Assembly: GCF_002706795.1 (NCBI RefSeq)
Contig: NZ_CP017705.1
Coordinates: 1,010,001-1,074,000 of the forward strand
DNA: 64,000 bases
DNA from: Brevibacillus laterosporus DSM 25
GTDB lineage: Bacteria > Bacillota > Bacilli > Brevibacillales > Brevibacillaceae
Direction: 5' to 3'
In this document: piece by piece, positions 17,529 to 25,527 of the stretch
Position numbering within the stretch: the stretch's first letter is position 1
Layout: each line of letters opens with the position of its first letter
Program-made: the position numbers and the translations under genes
Notes under the pieces: model-generated
Databases searched by the model: none
Told to the model about the DNA's origin: nothing
Seen by the model: the letters and a program-made list of their open reading frames with translations, nothing else

Positions 17529-17816
17529 TTAATACAAGTAAACGAGATAATAACTAGCCGCCGTACAAACCACCAATGAACCGATGATAAATGTGATGGC
17601 CTGCTTACGACTTTTATATTTGCCTTCAAAGTAGAGCATGACCATGCTAACTCCTATGCCTCCAGCCAAGCTATTTACTAGAAACAGACTTGCTCGTTGG
17701 GATAGTCCCAACCACGTCAGGAGCGGGGTGAGTAGCAAATTTAAACCCACAACAAACGTAAAAAAGAAAAAGGCGCTTTTCCAACGAAATTTCATAAGCT
17801 TGTTGCTCTCTTCCAT
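17529..17816 (-). CDS. Small membrane protein of the recycling operon
   Basis: A 95-residue protein with three predicted membrane helices (about residues 14-34, 42-60 and 74-93). The family is not recognised. GGGGAGGAATGG lies before the ATG. It sits between the PTS IIC and GH4 genes, just after an internal terminator. It may be a partner of the PTS or unrelated; nothing in the sequence decides. Confidence 0.65.
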   Translation of the reverse strand: MEESNKLMKFRWKSAFFFFTFVVGLNLLLTPLLTWLGLSQRASLFLVNSLAGGIGVSMVMLYFEGKYKSRKQAITFIIGSLVVCTAASYYLVYLY

Positions 17817-17872
17817 TGTCCATTCCTCCCCTATATGTCGTAGAACCCTAGTTACTTATTCCTCATGTATGC

Positions 17873-17933
17873 TACTAAAACAAAAGAGACGTGGACAAAG
17901 AATGCCATAAGCTCCCTTTGCTCCACGTCCCTC
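17873..17933 (-). terminator. Internal terminator/attenuator after PTS IIC
   Basis: On the minus strand GAGGGACGTGGAGCAAAG (17933-17916) pairs with CTTTGTCCACGTCTC (17900-17886), followed by TTTTGTTTTA. It lies within the operon and probably reduces expression of the genes downstream of IIC. Confidence 0.75.
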
Positions 17934-17955
17934 CTCTCTTTATCTTACATCATGT

Positions 17956-19233
17956 TTAGATTGTTGCTGTTTCCTCAGCTTCTCTTTCTTGTTCCACTAC
18001 TTTTTTGTCATACATTTTAAAGAATGGAATGTAGACAAGGAATGAAATTAGGATATTAATTACGACCAGTATAATGGCTCTCCAGTCCCCACCAGTTGCC
18101 AGATAAGCTCCAATTGGTGCTGGCAGTGTCCACGGTACCATGATGTAGGTCGGATTCACCAACCCGAGCACAGTAGCATAATACGACAAGGAGGCTGTAA
18201 TAACGGGAACAATAACGAAAGGTATAATCAGCACTGGATTTAACACAATTGGCATCCCGAAAATAACTGGTTCGTTAATATTGAAGATCCCTGGTACAAT
18301 GACAGTTTTCCCTAATGTCTTGTGATAGTTTGATTTGGCAAACAACAGCATGCATAGGACGAGACCAAGTGTCGCACCAGATCCCCCAACCCAGATAAAC
18401 CATTGAAAGAAGGTTTCAGGTGCCACGTGCGGAATCGCTTGACCTGCGGCAACGGCCTCAGCATTTTTGGCCAAATACACTTCCCATAGTGGACGGGCAA
18501 TCGTACCTACAATGGAAACTCCATGGATACCAAATGCCCAGAAGAAAGTAATTAAAATGACTGGGATTAAAATACCTGGTAAGCTATCTCCTGCTTTAAC
18601 TAGCGGTGCAATAATTTTATCAACAAGTCCATGTAAATCAATTTTGAAGACAACAGTAATGATTGTCATGACCAGAAGTACTACTGCTACTGGAATCAAG
18701 GCTTCAAAGGAACGTAGCAAGGAAGGTGGTACCTGATCTGGAAGTTTTATCATTAAATTGCGCTGTTTACAGAAACGCAGCACCTCTACGGCAAAAATAG
18801 AAGCTAGCATCGCTACGAACAAGCCGTGTCCGCCTAGATTGGTCATAGGAAGAACAAAACCTACACCATCCATCACTTTAGGCGCAATCGTCATTAGAAA
18901 TGCCATGATTGCTAATTGTGAACCGGCCAACGGATCAAGATTATAGCTCTTCGCTAGATTATGCCCGATCCCAAATGAAATGTAGAGCGACATGATAAAC
19001 ATCGTCAAACGATAAGGAATTAGAATTTGACCTGCATTCTCTTTTGCCCACATGGTAATTGCCCAATCTTGTGGCAACGGTGGAAAAGCGATGATTAAGA
19101 AGAAACTACCTACGATAATAAATGGTAAAGCGGAGATAACCCCGTCGCGGATTGCACGTAAATGTCGTTGTTCAGCGATACGAGCAATAGGACCTGACAA
19201 GTGTTTATCTAGAAATTGCACAAAAGCGTCCAT
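17956..19233 (-). CDS. PTS lactose/cellobiose-family EIIC permease
   Basis: A 425-residue membrane channel that imports a sugar while it is phosphorylated. It starts in the family manner (MDAFVQFLDKHLSGPIARIAEQRHLRAIRDG, given here in part), followed by about ten hydrophobic helices. Family motifs include FWAFGIHGV, WFIWVGGSGATLG and FNINEPVIFGMPIVLNP. Lac/Cel-type EIIC proteins handle beta-disaccharides such as cellobiose and diacetylchitobiose. Beside murQ and mupG it may import MurNAc-GlcNAc or chitobiose, in contrast to the glucose-family MurP of S. aureus. Starts 62 bp after IIB. Confidence 0.9.
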   Translation of the reverse strand: MDAFVQFLDKHLSGPIARIAEQRHLRAIRDGVISALPFIIVGSFFLIIAFPPLPQDWAITMWAKENAGQILIPYRLTMFIMSLYISFGIGHNLAKSYNLDPLAGSQLAIMAFLMTIAPKVMDGVGFVLPMTNLGGHGLFVAMLASIFAVEVLRFCKQRNLMIKLPDQVPPSLLRSFEALIPVAVVLLVMTIITVVFKIDLHGLVDKIIAPLVKAGDSLPGILIPVILITFFWAFGIHGVSIVGTIARPLWEVYLAKNAEAVAAGQAIPHVAPETFFQWFIWVGGSGATLGLVLCMLLFAKSNYHKTLGKTVIVPGIFNINEPVIFGMPIVLNPVLIIPFVIVPVITASLSYYATVLGLVNPTYIMVPWTLPAPIGAYLATGGDWRAIILVVINILISFLVYIPFFKMYDKKVVEQEREAEETATI

Positions 19234-19295
19234 GTCTTACTTCCCCCTTTACTCCTGCGTACATCCTCTTTACAAGAAATGTTCTAGGTGTCTGA

Positions 19296-19601
19296 TTACT
19301 TTGCTACTTCTTGTACTTTTTTAAATAATGTTGCTCCACCAAGTGGTGTGTAGCCTTGAGGTGGAATCAGTTCGCACGGCACTCCCGCTACATCCGCTTC
19401 TTGTTTTAACTGATCAAAACGGTGACGTACCTGAGGAGCTACCATGGCTACATTCCAGCCATTTTTCACTTCCTCAGCAAATTCTTGTGTACTGACAGCC
19501 TTCACTTCCATCTCTACCCCATGCTTATCTGCCTCTTTTTTAAGAGCGTTTACCACAATAGCACTGGACATCCCTGCGGAACATACGAATAATACCTTCA
19601 T
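19296..19601 (-). CDS. PTS lactose/cellobiose-family EIIB component
   Basis: A 101-residue cytoplasmic phosphotransfer protein. The N-terminal loop LFVCSAGMSSA holds the Cys (residue 7) that is phosphorylated by EIIA and passes phosphate to the sugar. AAGGAGG lies before the ATG. The gene follows murQ by 230 bp and precedes IIC. The gap to murQ holds an inverted repeat AGGTTT/AAACCT (19700-19717) but no clear terminator, so co-transcription with murQ is possible. Confidence 0.9.
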   Translation of the reverse strand: MKVLFVCSAGMSSAIVVNALKKEADKHGVEMEVKAVSTQEFAEEVKNGWNVAMVAPQVRHRFDQLKQEADVAGVPCELIPPQGYTPLGGATLFKKVQEVAK

Positions 19602-19831
19602 TATGATTCCTCCTTTTGCATGTATGAAAGTTTTTTGTAACCTTTGATGGATAAAGCACTTGCTACAAGAGCGGGGGAAGCCCTTGGATACCAGCAGTTA
19701 GGTTTATATACAAACCTGATGATATCGGAATACTTTTCGATAGCTGCTTAGTACCTGCCTTTAGTGTTACACCCCACTATGCATGTTGTCGAATCGATTT
19801 GTTTATAATGGTTGTATTTCTACTTGCGTCA

Positions 19832-20731
19832 CTATTCTGACGGTTGCTGTAGGGCATGCTGGACAAATCCTTCATACTTTTGCAAGCGCTCTAGCGCTTC
19901 TTCATACTCACATCCAGCTAAAATCATCACGATTGCTGCTTTTACATTCTTGTTAGCCTTTTCATAGAATTGGGAAGCGTGCTCGTAACTGACCTCTGTA
20001 GCCTGCATGATAATCCGTTTGGAACGTTCCACCAGCTTTAGATTAGTTGGCTGAACATCTACCATCAGGTTTTTATACACTTTGCCAACACCAATCATCG
20101 AACAGGTAGAGATCATATTTAACACGAGCTTCTGTGCTGTTCCCGCCTTTAGTCGAGTGGAACCAGTCAAGATTTCAGGACCCGGAACTACCTCGATTGC
20201 TACATGAGCAAAATGACTAATTTCCGCACCCTTATTGCAAGCGAGGCTGGCCGTGCTGGCTCCTACACTGCTCGCATACTGAAGAGCGCCGATAACATAA
20301 GGTGTACGTCCGCTGGCAGCAATCCCGATAACGGTGTCTTTGTCAGTTAATCCAATGGCTTGCAAATCATTTTTAGCAAGCTCAGCATTATCCTCGGCAC
20401 CTTCCACCGCAACGACAAAAGCCTCTTTGCCCCCAGCAATCAATCCTTGTACCATCTCAAAATCAGTACCAAAAGTAGGAGGGCATTCCACTGCATCTAG
20501 GATTCCTAATCGCCCGCTGGTACCAGCCCCTATATAAATGAGTCGCCCACCTTGTTTAAAGGATCGGATCACTAGCTGAATGGCTCTTTCGATCTGTTCC
20601 AGTTCAGCTGCAATGGCGAGTGGTACCTTTTGATCTTCTTCATTCATGATTTGCAATACGTTTAGGATCGTCATCTGGTCCAAATTCATCGTTCTATTAT
20701 TACGTGTCTCTGTTACCAATTTCTCCAGCAT
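19832..20731 (-). CDS. murQ: N-acetylmuramic acid 6-phosphate etherase
   Basis: Cleaves the lactyl ether of MurNAc-6-phosphate to GlcNAc-6-phosphate and D-lactate. The 299 residues contain the SIS fold with [34 protein letters not shown] and [13 protein letters not shown], all diagnostic for MurQ. The start [11 protein letters not shown] with a following TMNLDQM is family-typical and AAGGTGAG precedes it. It is first gene of the recycling operon, behind a promoter overlapped by an inverted repeat. nagA and nagB, needed to finish the pathway, are not in the window. Confidence 0.96.
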   Translation of the reverse strand: MLEKLVTETRNNRTMNLDQMTILNVLQIMNEEDQKVPLAIAAELEQIERAIQLVIRSFKQGGRLIYIGAGTSGRLGILDAVECPPTFGTDFEMVQGLIAGGKEAFVVAVEGAEDNAELAKNDLQAIGLTDKDTVIGIAASGRTPYVIGALQYASSVGASTASLACNKGAEISHFAHVAIEVVPGPEILTGSTRLKAGTAQKLVLNMISTCSMIGVGKVYKNLMVDVQPTNLKLVERSKRIIMQATEVSYEHASQFYEKANKNVKAAIVMILAGCEYEEALERLQKYEGFVQHALQQPSE

Positions 20732-20767
20732 GCGCTCACCTTCTACTCCTATTTTGTTTCCGCTTTC

Positions 20768-20806
20768 ATTTTACCACTTTGAAATAAAACGTCAATTATT
20801 TTATTT
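20768..20806 (-). promoter_or_regulatory. murQ-operon promoter with candidate MurR operator
   Basis: On the minus strand TTGACG (20795-20790), a 16-bp spacer and TAAAAT (20773-20768). AAATAAAA and TTTTATTT (20782-20789, 20799-20806) form an inverted repeat across the -35. RpiR-type repressors such as MurR bind sites of this general form; the assignment is inference from position. Confidence 0.55.
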
Positions 20807-20846
20807 AATTTATGAATCAACATTTCATTATTGAACAAAAAAATAG

Positions 20847-20887
20847 GTAGGCAAAAGAGCAAGGATGCAGCATAAAGGCAAGCATCC
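20847..20887 (-). terminator. Terminator after murR
   Basis: On the minus strand GGATGC (20887-20882) pairs with GCATCC (20868-20863), followed by TTGCTCTTTTG. The stem is short and the T tract interrupted, so termination may be partial. Confidence 0.5.
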
Positions 20888-20906
20888 GCGCATCTAGTCT
20901 CCCTTC

Positions 20907-21758
20907 CTACCTGCTAGACTTTAATACCTCTTCACGAATTTCATTAAAGTGCTCAATTACCGTTTCTCCTATTTGATTAAACACGCTGACATATAAGGCA
21001 TCCACAATCGTTAAATGCATGATTCTGGAAGCAAAACTACCTACTCGAAAATCCTGTTCAATGTTTGGCGTACATAGTTTAATATCAGCTTCTTTATACA
21101 AAAGAGACTTCGTTAAATTGGTAATAGCGATCACAATCACTTGTTTCTTTTTAGCAAAACGTACAATTTCCAGTACCTCTTTTGTATTACCACTTACGGA
21201 AATAGCAATCAATACTTCCCCTTTTTTCATATTGGACACTACCGGAAGCATCATATGAAAATCGGTGGTCATCTCAGAATAATAGCCGATTTTTCTAAAC
21301 TTATGACAACCATCCAAAGACACCACTGAAGAACCACCTACACCATAAAAGACGACGCTTTTCGTCTGTAAAATGGCCTCTATGGCTTTTTCTAATTCCC
21401 TTTTATCGAGAGAAGTTGATATTTCCTCAATCGCAGTCTTATTGTGATACTGGACTTTTTGAAACAATTCATATGGCTCATCCTGCTTTTTAATGATGGA
21501 GAAGTCGCTCATATTCATATCTGAGCGGGTTAAATCCCGAACTAGTGCCAACTTAAACGCCTGAAAGCTACTCATCCCAATTGATTTACAAAACCGAACG
21601 ACACTCGCTTCGCTTGCCCCCGATTGTTTGGAAATTTGTTTTGTTGTCATGGTTGGAATTAATTCGGCATGATTCACAATATAGCTTGCTACTTTTTTCT
21701 CTGCCTGCGTAAAGCTACTTAACTGACTTTCAATCTTGCTTACAATCATGGAATGCAT
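20907..21758 (-). CDS. murR: RpiR-family regulator (MurR-like)
   Basis: A 283-residue repressor type. The N-terminal HTH has MTTKQISKQSGASEASVVRFCKSIG (in part), followed by a C-terminal SIS domain with FYGVGGSSVVSLD and AISVSGNTKEV that senses phosphosugars. It lies directly upstream of murQ and is transcribed the same way but separated by a hairpin. E. coli MurR is released by MurNAc-6P; the same inducer is likely here. The start could be the first or a later Met; the first has GGAGGAGAATGAG upstream. Confidence 0.88.
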   Translation of the reverse strand: MHSMIVSKIESQLSSFTQAEKKVASYIVNHAELIPTMTTKQISKQSGASEASVVRFCKSIGMSSFQAFKLALVRDLTRSDMNMSDFSIIKKQDEPYELFQKVQYHNKTAIEEISTSLDKRELEKAIEAILQTKSVVFYGVGGSSVVSLDGCHKFRKIGYYSEMTTDFHMMLPVVSNMKKGEVLIAISVSGNTKEVLEIVRFAKKKQVIVIAITNLTKSLLYKEADIKLCTPNIEQDFRVGSFASRIMHLTIVDALYVSVFNQIGETVIEHFNEIREEVLKSSR

Positions 21759-21963
21759 CTCATTCTCCTCCGTTCTTCTCTAGTTTTACCACATCTTACC
21801 TAGTTTGTAATAGTAGAAACTAATCTATTAGGATAAATCCACAATTAAATTTTTATATTAAATTCAAAAAAATGTAATAAATAAGAATGGAATATTATGT
21901 AATTTATTGATAATATAGTATTCAAGATGTTAATTTCATCACAAAGGGAGGTTTATTATTTAT

Positions 21964-23373
21964 ATGTTAAAAAAAGTGTTATTATCGGTCGCTATTCTCT
22001 TTACAACCGCTTTTAGTAATGTAAGTTTTGCCAAAGAAGTAGTAGAAGAGAAAGAACATGTGAAAGAGCAAGAGACAAAGAAAAAGCAAGACAAGTCCCT
22101 TATTAAAGAAGTAGATTTAGGCTCAGAAAAGCTAGGAAAACCTCTAGGAGATAAGCTAGTTGTTGAAGAAGGTGCAGAAGACCTACTTGAGCCTGAAGAA
22201 AAGACTGTCGACATTGATGACACTCTGTCAACCGCCAAAAAGAAAAAATCCGCTACTGCCGAAACTGAAGCAGAAAATACGGACGCAAATAACGCGAAGC
22301 CAATCACGATCGATTCCATTCACTCGGGTACCATCAATAAGGAAGGCGAAATTAGATGGTATGCTTTCTATAATACTAAGCCTGGAAAATTAACCGTTTT
22401 CCTTCAAACGGTTCGCTCCACTGACGTCAATTATGATCTGCATTTCTTTAAATTAAATGAAAATACGATGAAACTTGAAGAAGAAATTATCTCCTCCTAT
22501 CAAGCGGGGAAAAACGAACAGGTTGCCCGCATCGCCCCTGAAGGCTATTACTACATAGCCGTAAACTCAGTTCAAGGCTTTGATACAGCTAATACATTTG
22601 CTCTCGTAGTTAAACACTCCACTACCTACGACACCTCTGAACCCGATGACAACGCATGGCTCGCTCATGAGAAAGAATCCACCACCTTTACCAATACCCA
22701 AACCATTGATAACCCATTCGATGAAGATTGGAGCTACTTCCACGTACTAGAACCAAAATCAATCTCTGTCACTTTAAACAATCAAATTCCAGGTACCGTT
22801 TATCGTGCAGATATATTAGATGCAGCAGCAAATGTACTTGCTAGCCTCGATCAAAACAAACAGTATCTCATTAATTTCCCTAAAGGTGACTATTTTGTCC
22901 GTGTTCTCTCTTCATCAGGCTATAGTGATTCTCAGACCTATACGTTAAGTGTAAAAGACCAATCAGTAGCTAGCTCTGTTGTCATCAGTAGCATTAACTC
23001 AGATGGAGGTGTGGAAGGATTAGTCGATTATTCACAGGGAAAAAAATGGAGAATTAAAAATAATATTACCGTACATGGAAAAGCATTCGATGCCAATGGT
23101 TACCCTGCTTATAACGTTCCCATTACGGTTTATGTCGTGACGCGTCTGAATAATACAGTCTATTCAGGTACAGGAACAGCTGATGCGAATGGTAATTTTA
23201 GTATCGCTGTTAACGGAATTGGTCCAGCTATCGGTCAGAACACCCACTACCTCTACTCATTTATACACTATTATGATGTGATTCCGCTTGTAGTAGCAAG
23301 TGGATCAACGAAGCTGAATTCTAATGTAGACAGTGTCTATCACTTCGCTTACTCGATTTATAATAGAAGCTAA
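21964..23373 (+). CDS. Exported protein with PPC-like beta domains
   Basis: A 469-residue secreted protein of unknown function. A Sec signal peptide (about residues 1-23, ending FAKE) precedes a highly charged Lys/Glu region to about residue 105. Two beta domains follow, with HSGTINKEGEIRWYAF, RIAPEGYYYIAVNS and, later, FPKGDYFVRVLSS. Such patterns occur in bacterial pre-peptidase C-terminal (PPC) domains. A third, Ig-like domain lies at the C-terminus (VHGKAFDANGYPAYNVPITV). No catalytic motif was seen. AAAGGGAGG lies upstream and a very strong terminator downstream, so it is monocistronic and perhaps well expressed. Confidence 0.8.
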   Translation: MLKKVLLSVAILFTTAFSNVSFAKEVVEEKEHVKEQETKKKQDKSLIKEVDLGSEKLGKPLGDKLVVEEGAEDLLEPEEKTVDIDDTLSTAKKKKSATAETEAENTDANNAKPITIDSIHSGTINKEGEIRWYAFYNTKPGKLTVFLQTVRSTDVNYDLHFFKLNENTMKLEEEIISSYQAGKNEQVARIAPEGYYYIAVNSVQGFDTANTFALVVKHSTTYDTSEPDDNAWLAHEKESTTFTNTQTIDNPFDEDWSYFHVLEPKSISVTLNNQIPGTVYRADILDAAANVLASLDQNKQYLINFPKGDYFVRVLSSSGYSDSQTYTLSVKDQSVASSVVISSINSDGGVEGLVDYSQGKKWRIKNNITVHGKAFDANGYPAYNVPITVYVVTRLNNTVYSGTGTADANGNFSIAVNGIGPAIGQNTHYLYSFIHYYDVIPLVVASGSTKLNSNVDSVYHFAYSIYNRS

Positions 23374-23395
23374 TAAATCCCTATCTGTGTAGAAA

Positions 23396-23440
23396 AAAAC
23401 GTAGCAAGAAGCTTTATACTCATGCTTCTTGCTACGTTTT
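23396..23440 (+). terminator. Strong intrinsic terminator
   Basis: AAAACGTAGCAAGAAGC (23396-23412) pairs perfectly with GCTTCTTGCTACGTTTT (23424-23440), a 17-bp stem followed by CTTTATTT. Confidence 0.92.
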
Positions 23441-23530
23441 CTTTATTTCTTGCAATCAAAATTAAAATGTTATTTATAGTTCATTTTGTTGGTTCTCTGA
23501 TAAACCAATGTAAATCTATGATGTCCCGGC

Positions 23531-23562
23531 AAAAAAAGCTGCCGAGGTATCTCGACAGCTTT
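23531..23562 (-). terminator. Intrinsic terminator after the M23 lipoprotein gene
   Basis: On the minus strand AAAGCTGTCGAG (23562-23551) pairs with CTCGGCAGCTTT (23546-23535), followed by T residues down to 23531. Confidence 0.9.
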
Positions 23563-23573
23563 CACGTAAAATT

Positions 23574-24575
23574 CTATGAGCCCTTCTTCATGATCTCGCC
23601 ACGTATCGGGTTGACATTCCCTTCCCATTTAATACGAACTGACTTATTCTCCATAACCTCAGGTGAGTTAGAGACTTGAAAATGAATATGTGCCTCACTA
23701 GAATTACCTGAATTTCCACACAGGCCGATGACCTCGCCTCGTTTTACCTGATCTCCTACTTTTACTGTAAGAGATCCTGTTTTTAAATGTGCAGTGACAC
23801 TGTACTCGCCATTCCCATGGTCAATAATCACATGATTACCGAGCAGTTGTGTTTTATTCGTCGTGCCAACTGGGTCATTATCAGGGATTTCGTTTTCCAC
23901 CTTGACTACCTTTCCGTCTGCCGCAGCACTTACCTCCTGCCCGTAAGCATAGTAGCTCTCATTCTTAGTAGGGTCACCCTGATGGGACTTTCCTTGCTTC
24001 ATGATAACCAAATCGTAGGCATAGCGTTGACTTTCATAATCATAGTGATAGTTAAATAATTCATTGGTCCCTCCCCAGAAGACAAACCAATCCTGTTTGA
24101 GAGGGGGAGAATAGACATTTTTGGTGAAGGTTTGATCCGTCTGTGGAAAAGTTTTGAGCGGCATAATTTGAAGCCCCCCAATTTTTTGTTGTTGGTCAAA
24201 TATAGAACTTAATCCCTTTGTCCCACTTTGATCAAGCCACAGATATTGCTGTTGTCCATCACCTATCGGTACAGTAGCCTGTAAAGTATAGCCTGTTATT
24301 CCTTCCTGAAAAGGATGGGCAATTTGTTTTAGCTGCTCTAGGCTTACTTGCTGCTGAAATTCCTGAGACATTTGTGCATGGATCCGCTCATACTCTTCGT
24401 GTAAAAATACATCACCTAATTGCTTGGGCTCGATGGGCTGCATAGTGCTTCCAATCTCCTTTTTTTGCACTACTTGTTCTTTCCCAGACTGATTAACCAT
24501 CTGTTGTTCGCAAGCAGTGAGACTTATCCCCACCACAACTACTAAAAGAATAGGTTGGCAAATAGATCGTTTCAT
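23574..24575 (-). CDS. M23-family peptidase, lipoprotein
   Basis: A 333-residue predicted wall hydrolase or LytM-like factor. The lipobox LTAC (Cys at about residue 21) gives a membrane-anchored lipoprotein. A unique N-terminal domain precedes the LytM/M23 domain with AAADGKVVKVEN, GNHVIIDHGNGEYS, VGDQVKRGEVIGLCGNSG and EAHIHFQ. The first Zn-ligand position of canonical LytM (HxG...D) appears as KSHQGDPTKN (HQGD). It is divergent from the two-component system, which may control it. Confidence 0.85.
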   Translation of the reverse strand: MKRSICQPILLVVVVGISLTACEQQMVNQSGKEQVVQKKEIGSTMQPIEPKQLGDVFLHEEYERIHAQMSQEFQQQVSLEQLKQIAHPFQEGITGYTLQATVPIGDGQQQYLWLDQSGTKGLSSIFDQQQKIGGLQIMPLKTFPQTDQTFTKNVYSPPLKQDWFVFWGGTNELFNYHYDYESQRYAYDLVIMKQGKSHQGDPTKNESYYAYGQEVSAAADGKVVKVENEIPDNDPVGTTNKTQLLGNHVIIDHGNGEYSVTAHLKTGSLTVKVGDQVKRGEVIGLCGNSGNSSEAHIHFQVSNSPEVMENKSVRIKWEGNVNPIRGEIMKKGS

Positions 24576-24695
24576 GAATAAACCCCTCTCGAAATTTTCT
24601 CTATAACCATATCAAAATAACATTACAACTCACGAAACTCTGCCTTACGAGTAGCTTACTTTGTACCCCTGTCCTCCTACTTCCCTCCTTTATTC

Positions 24696-24750
24696 GTTAA
24701 GACTGAGTTAAGATCGAGTGTCTAAAATCCCTTCAGAATCATGGTATGAT
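24696..24750 (+). promoter_or_regulatory. Candidate promoter with OmpR-type direct repeats
   Basis: GTTAAGACTGA (24696-24706) is followed at once by GTTAAGATCGA (24707-24717), two 11-bp direct repeats with 9 of 11 bases identical. A -10 TATGAT lies at 24745-24750 with a poor -35. OmpR-family regulators bind 11-bp-spaced repeats next to weak -35 elements, so autoregulation by the adjacent response regulator is likely. Confidence 0.55.
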
Positions 24751-24801
24751 AAACCCTAGAAGCATTTGGGAAAGGATACATACATAAAGGAGGAATGGTG
24801 C

Positions 24802-25527
24802 ATGCTTCATGCACAACTTTTGGTGGTGGACGATGAGCTAGCCATCGGTAAAATGCTAACAACCGTTCTCTCTAAAGAAGGGTTTGAGGATGTGGATGTG
24901 GCAACCTCAGCCGAAGATGCCTTGAATGCCTGTCAGATTAAAACCTATGATCTTATCCTATTGGATGTCATGTTGCCTGGAAAAAGCGGAATAGAGATAT
25001 GTCCATTACTACGATTACATACCAATGCCCCCATACTATTTCTAACAGCAAAGCATACGGATTTAGATAAACTGTCTGGCTTTGCGGTGGGTGCAGACGA
25101 TTACATTACCAAACCCTTTCATCCTTTAGAAGTGGTCGCCCGTATAAAAGCCCATCTCCGTCGTTATTTACAATCAACAGAACGTGAGCCAGTGCCAATC
25201 ATTCCGACTACAATCTATAATTTTGGCCATTTTCAGTTAGATGAACAAGCTGGAGAAGTGAGAGTAGCCAACAAGGTTGTCGATTTCCCCGCTCAGGTTT
25301 ATCAGCTCTTGCTATTTTTATGCCAGAATCCTAATCGGATTTTTAGCAAGCAACAGCTTTATGAACACGTTTGGGGACACGATTCGTTTTCTGATGACAA
25401 TACGGTAATGGTACATATTCATCGGATTCGTGAACGAATTGAACCAATTCCAAGTAATCCAATCTATCTAATTACTATTAGAGGACTGGGTTACAAGCTA
25501 CTTCAGCACGGGGCCAAGTCAGTATGA
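24802..25527 (+). CDS. OmpR-family response regulator
   Basis: A 241-residue transcription factor. The receiver domain has the acidic pair VDDE, the phospho-acceptor Asp55 in LLDVMLPG, a Thr in FLTAKH and the Lys in TKPFHPLE. The C-terminal winged helix has NPNRIFSKQQLYEHVWG and IRGLGYKL. I start at 24802, eight bases after AAGGAGG, rather than at 24766. Its stop overlaps the kinase start by 4 bp. The divergent M23 lipoprotein suggests a role in wall homeostasis, an inference. Confidence 0.92.
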   Translation: MLHAQLLVVDDELAIGKMLTTVLSKEGFEDVDVATSAEDALNACQIKTYDLILLDVMLPGKSGIEICPLLRLHTNAPILFLTAKHTDLDKLSGFAVGADDYITKPFHPLEVVARIKAHLRRYLQSTEREPVPIIPTTIYNFGHFQLDEQAGEVRVANKVVDFPAQVYQLLLFLCQNPNRIFSKQQLYEHVWGHDSFSDDNTVMVHIHRIRERIEPIPSNPIYLITIRGLGYKLLQHGAKSV

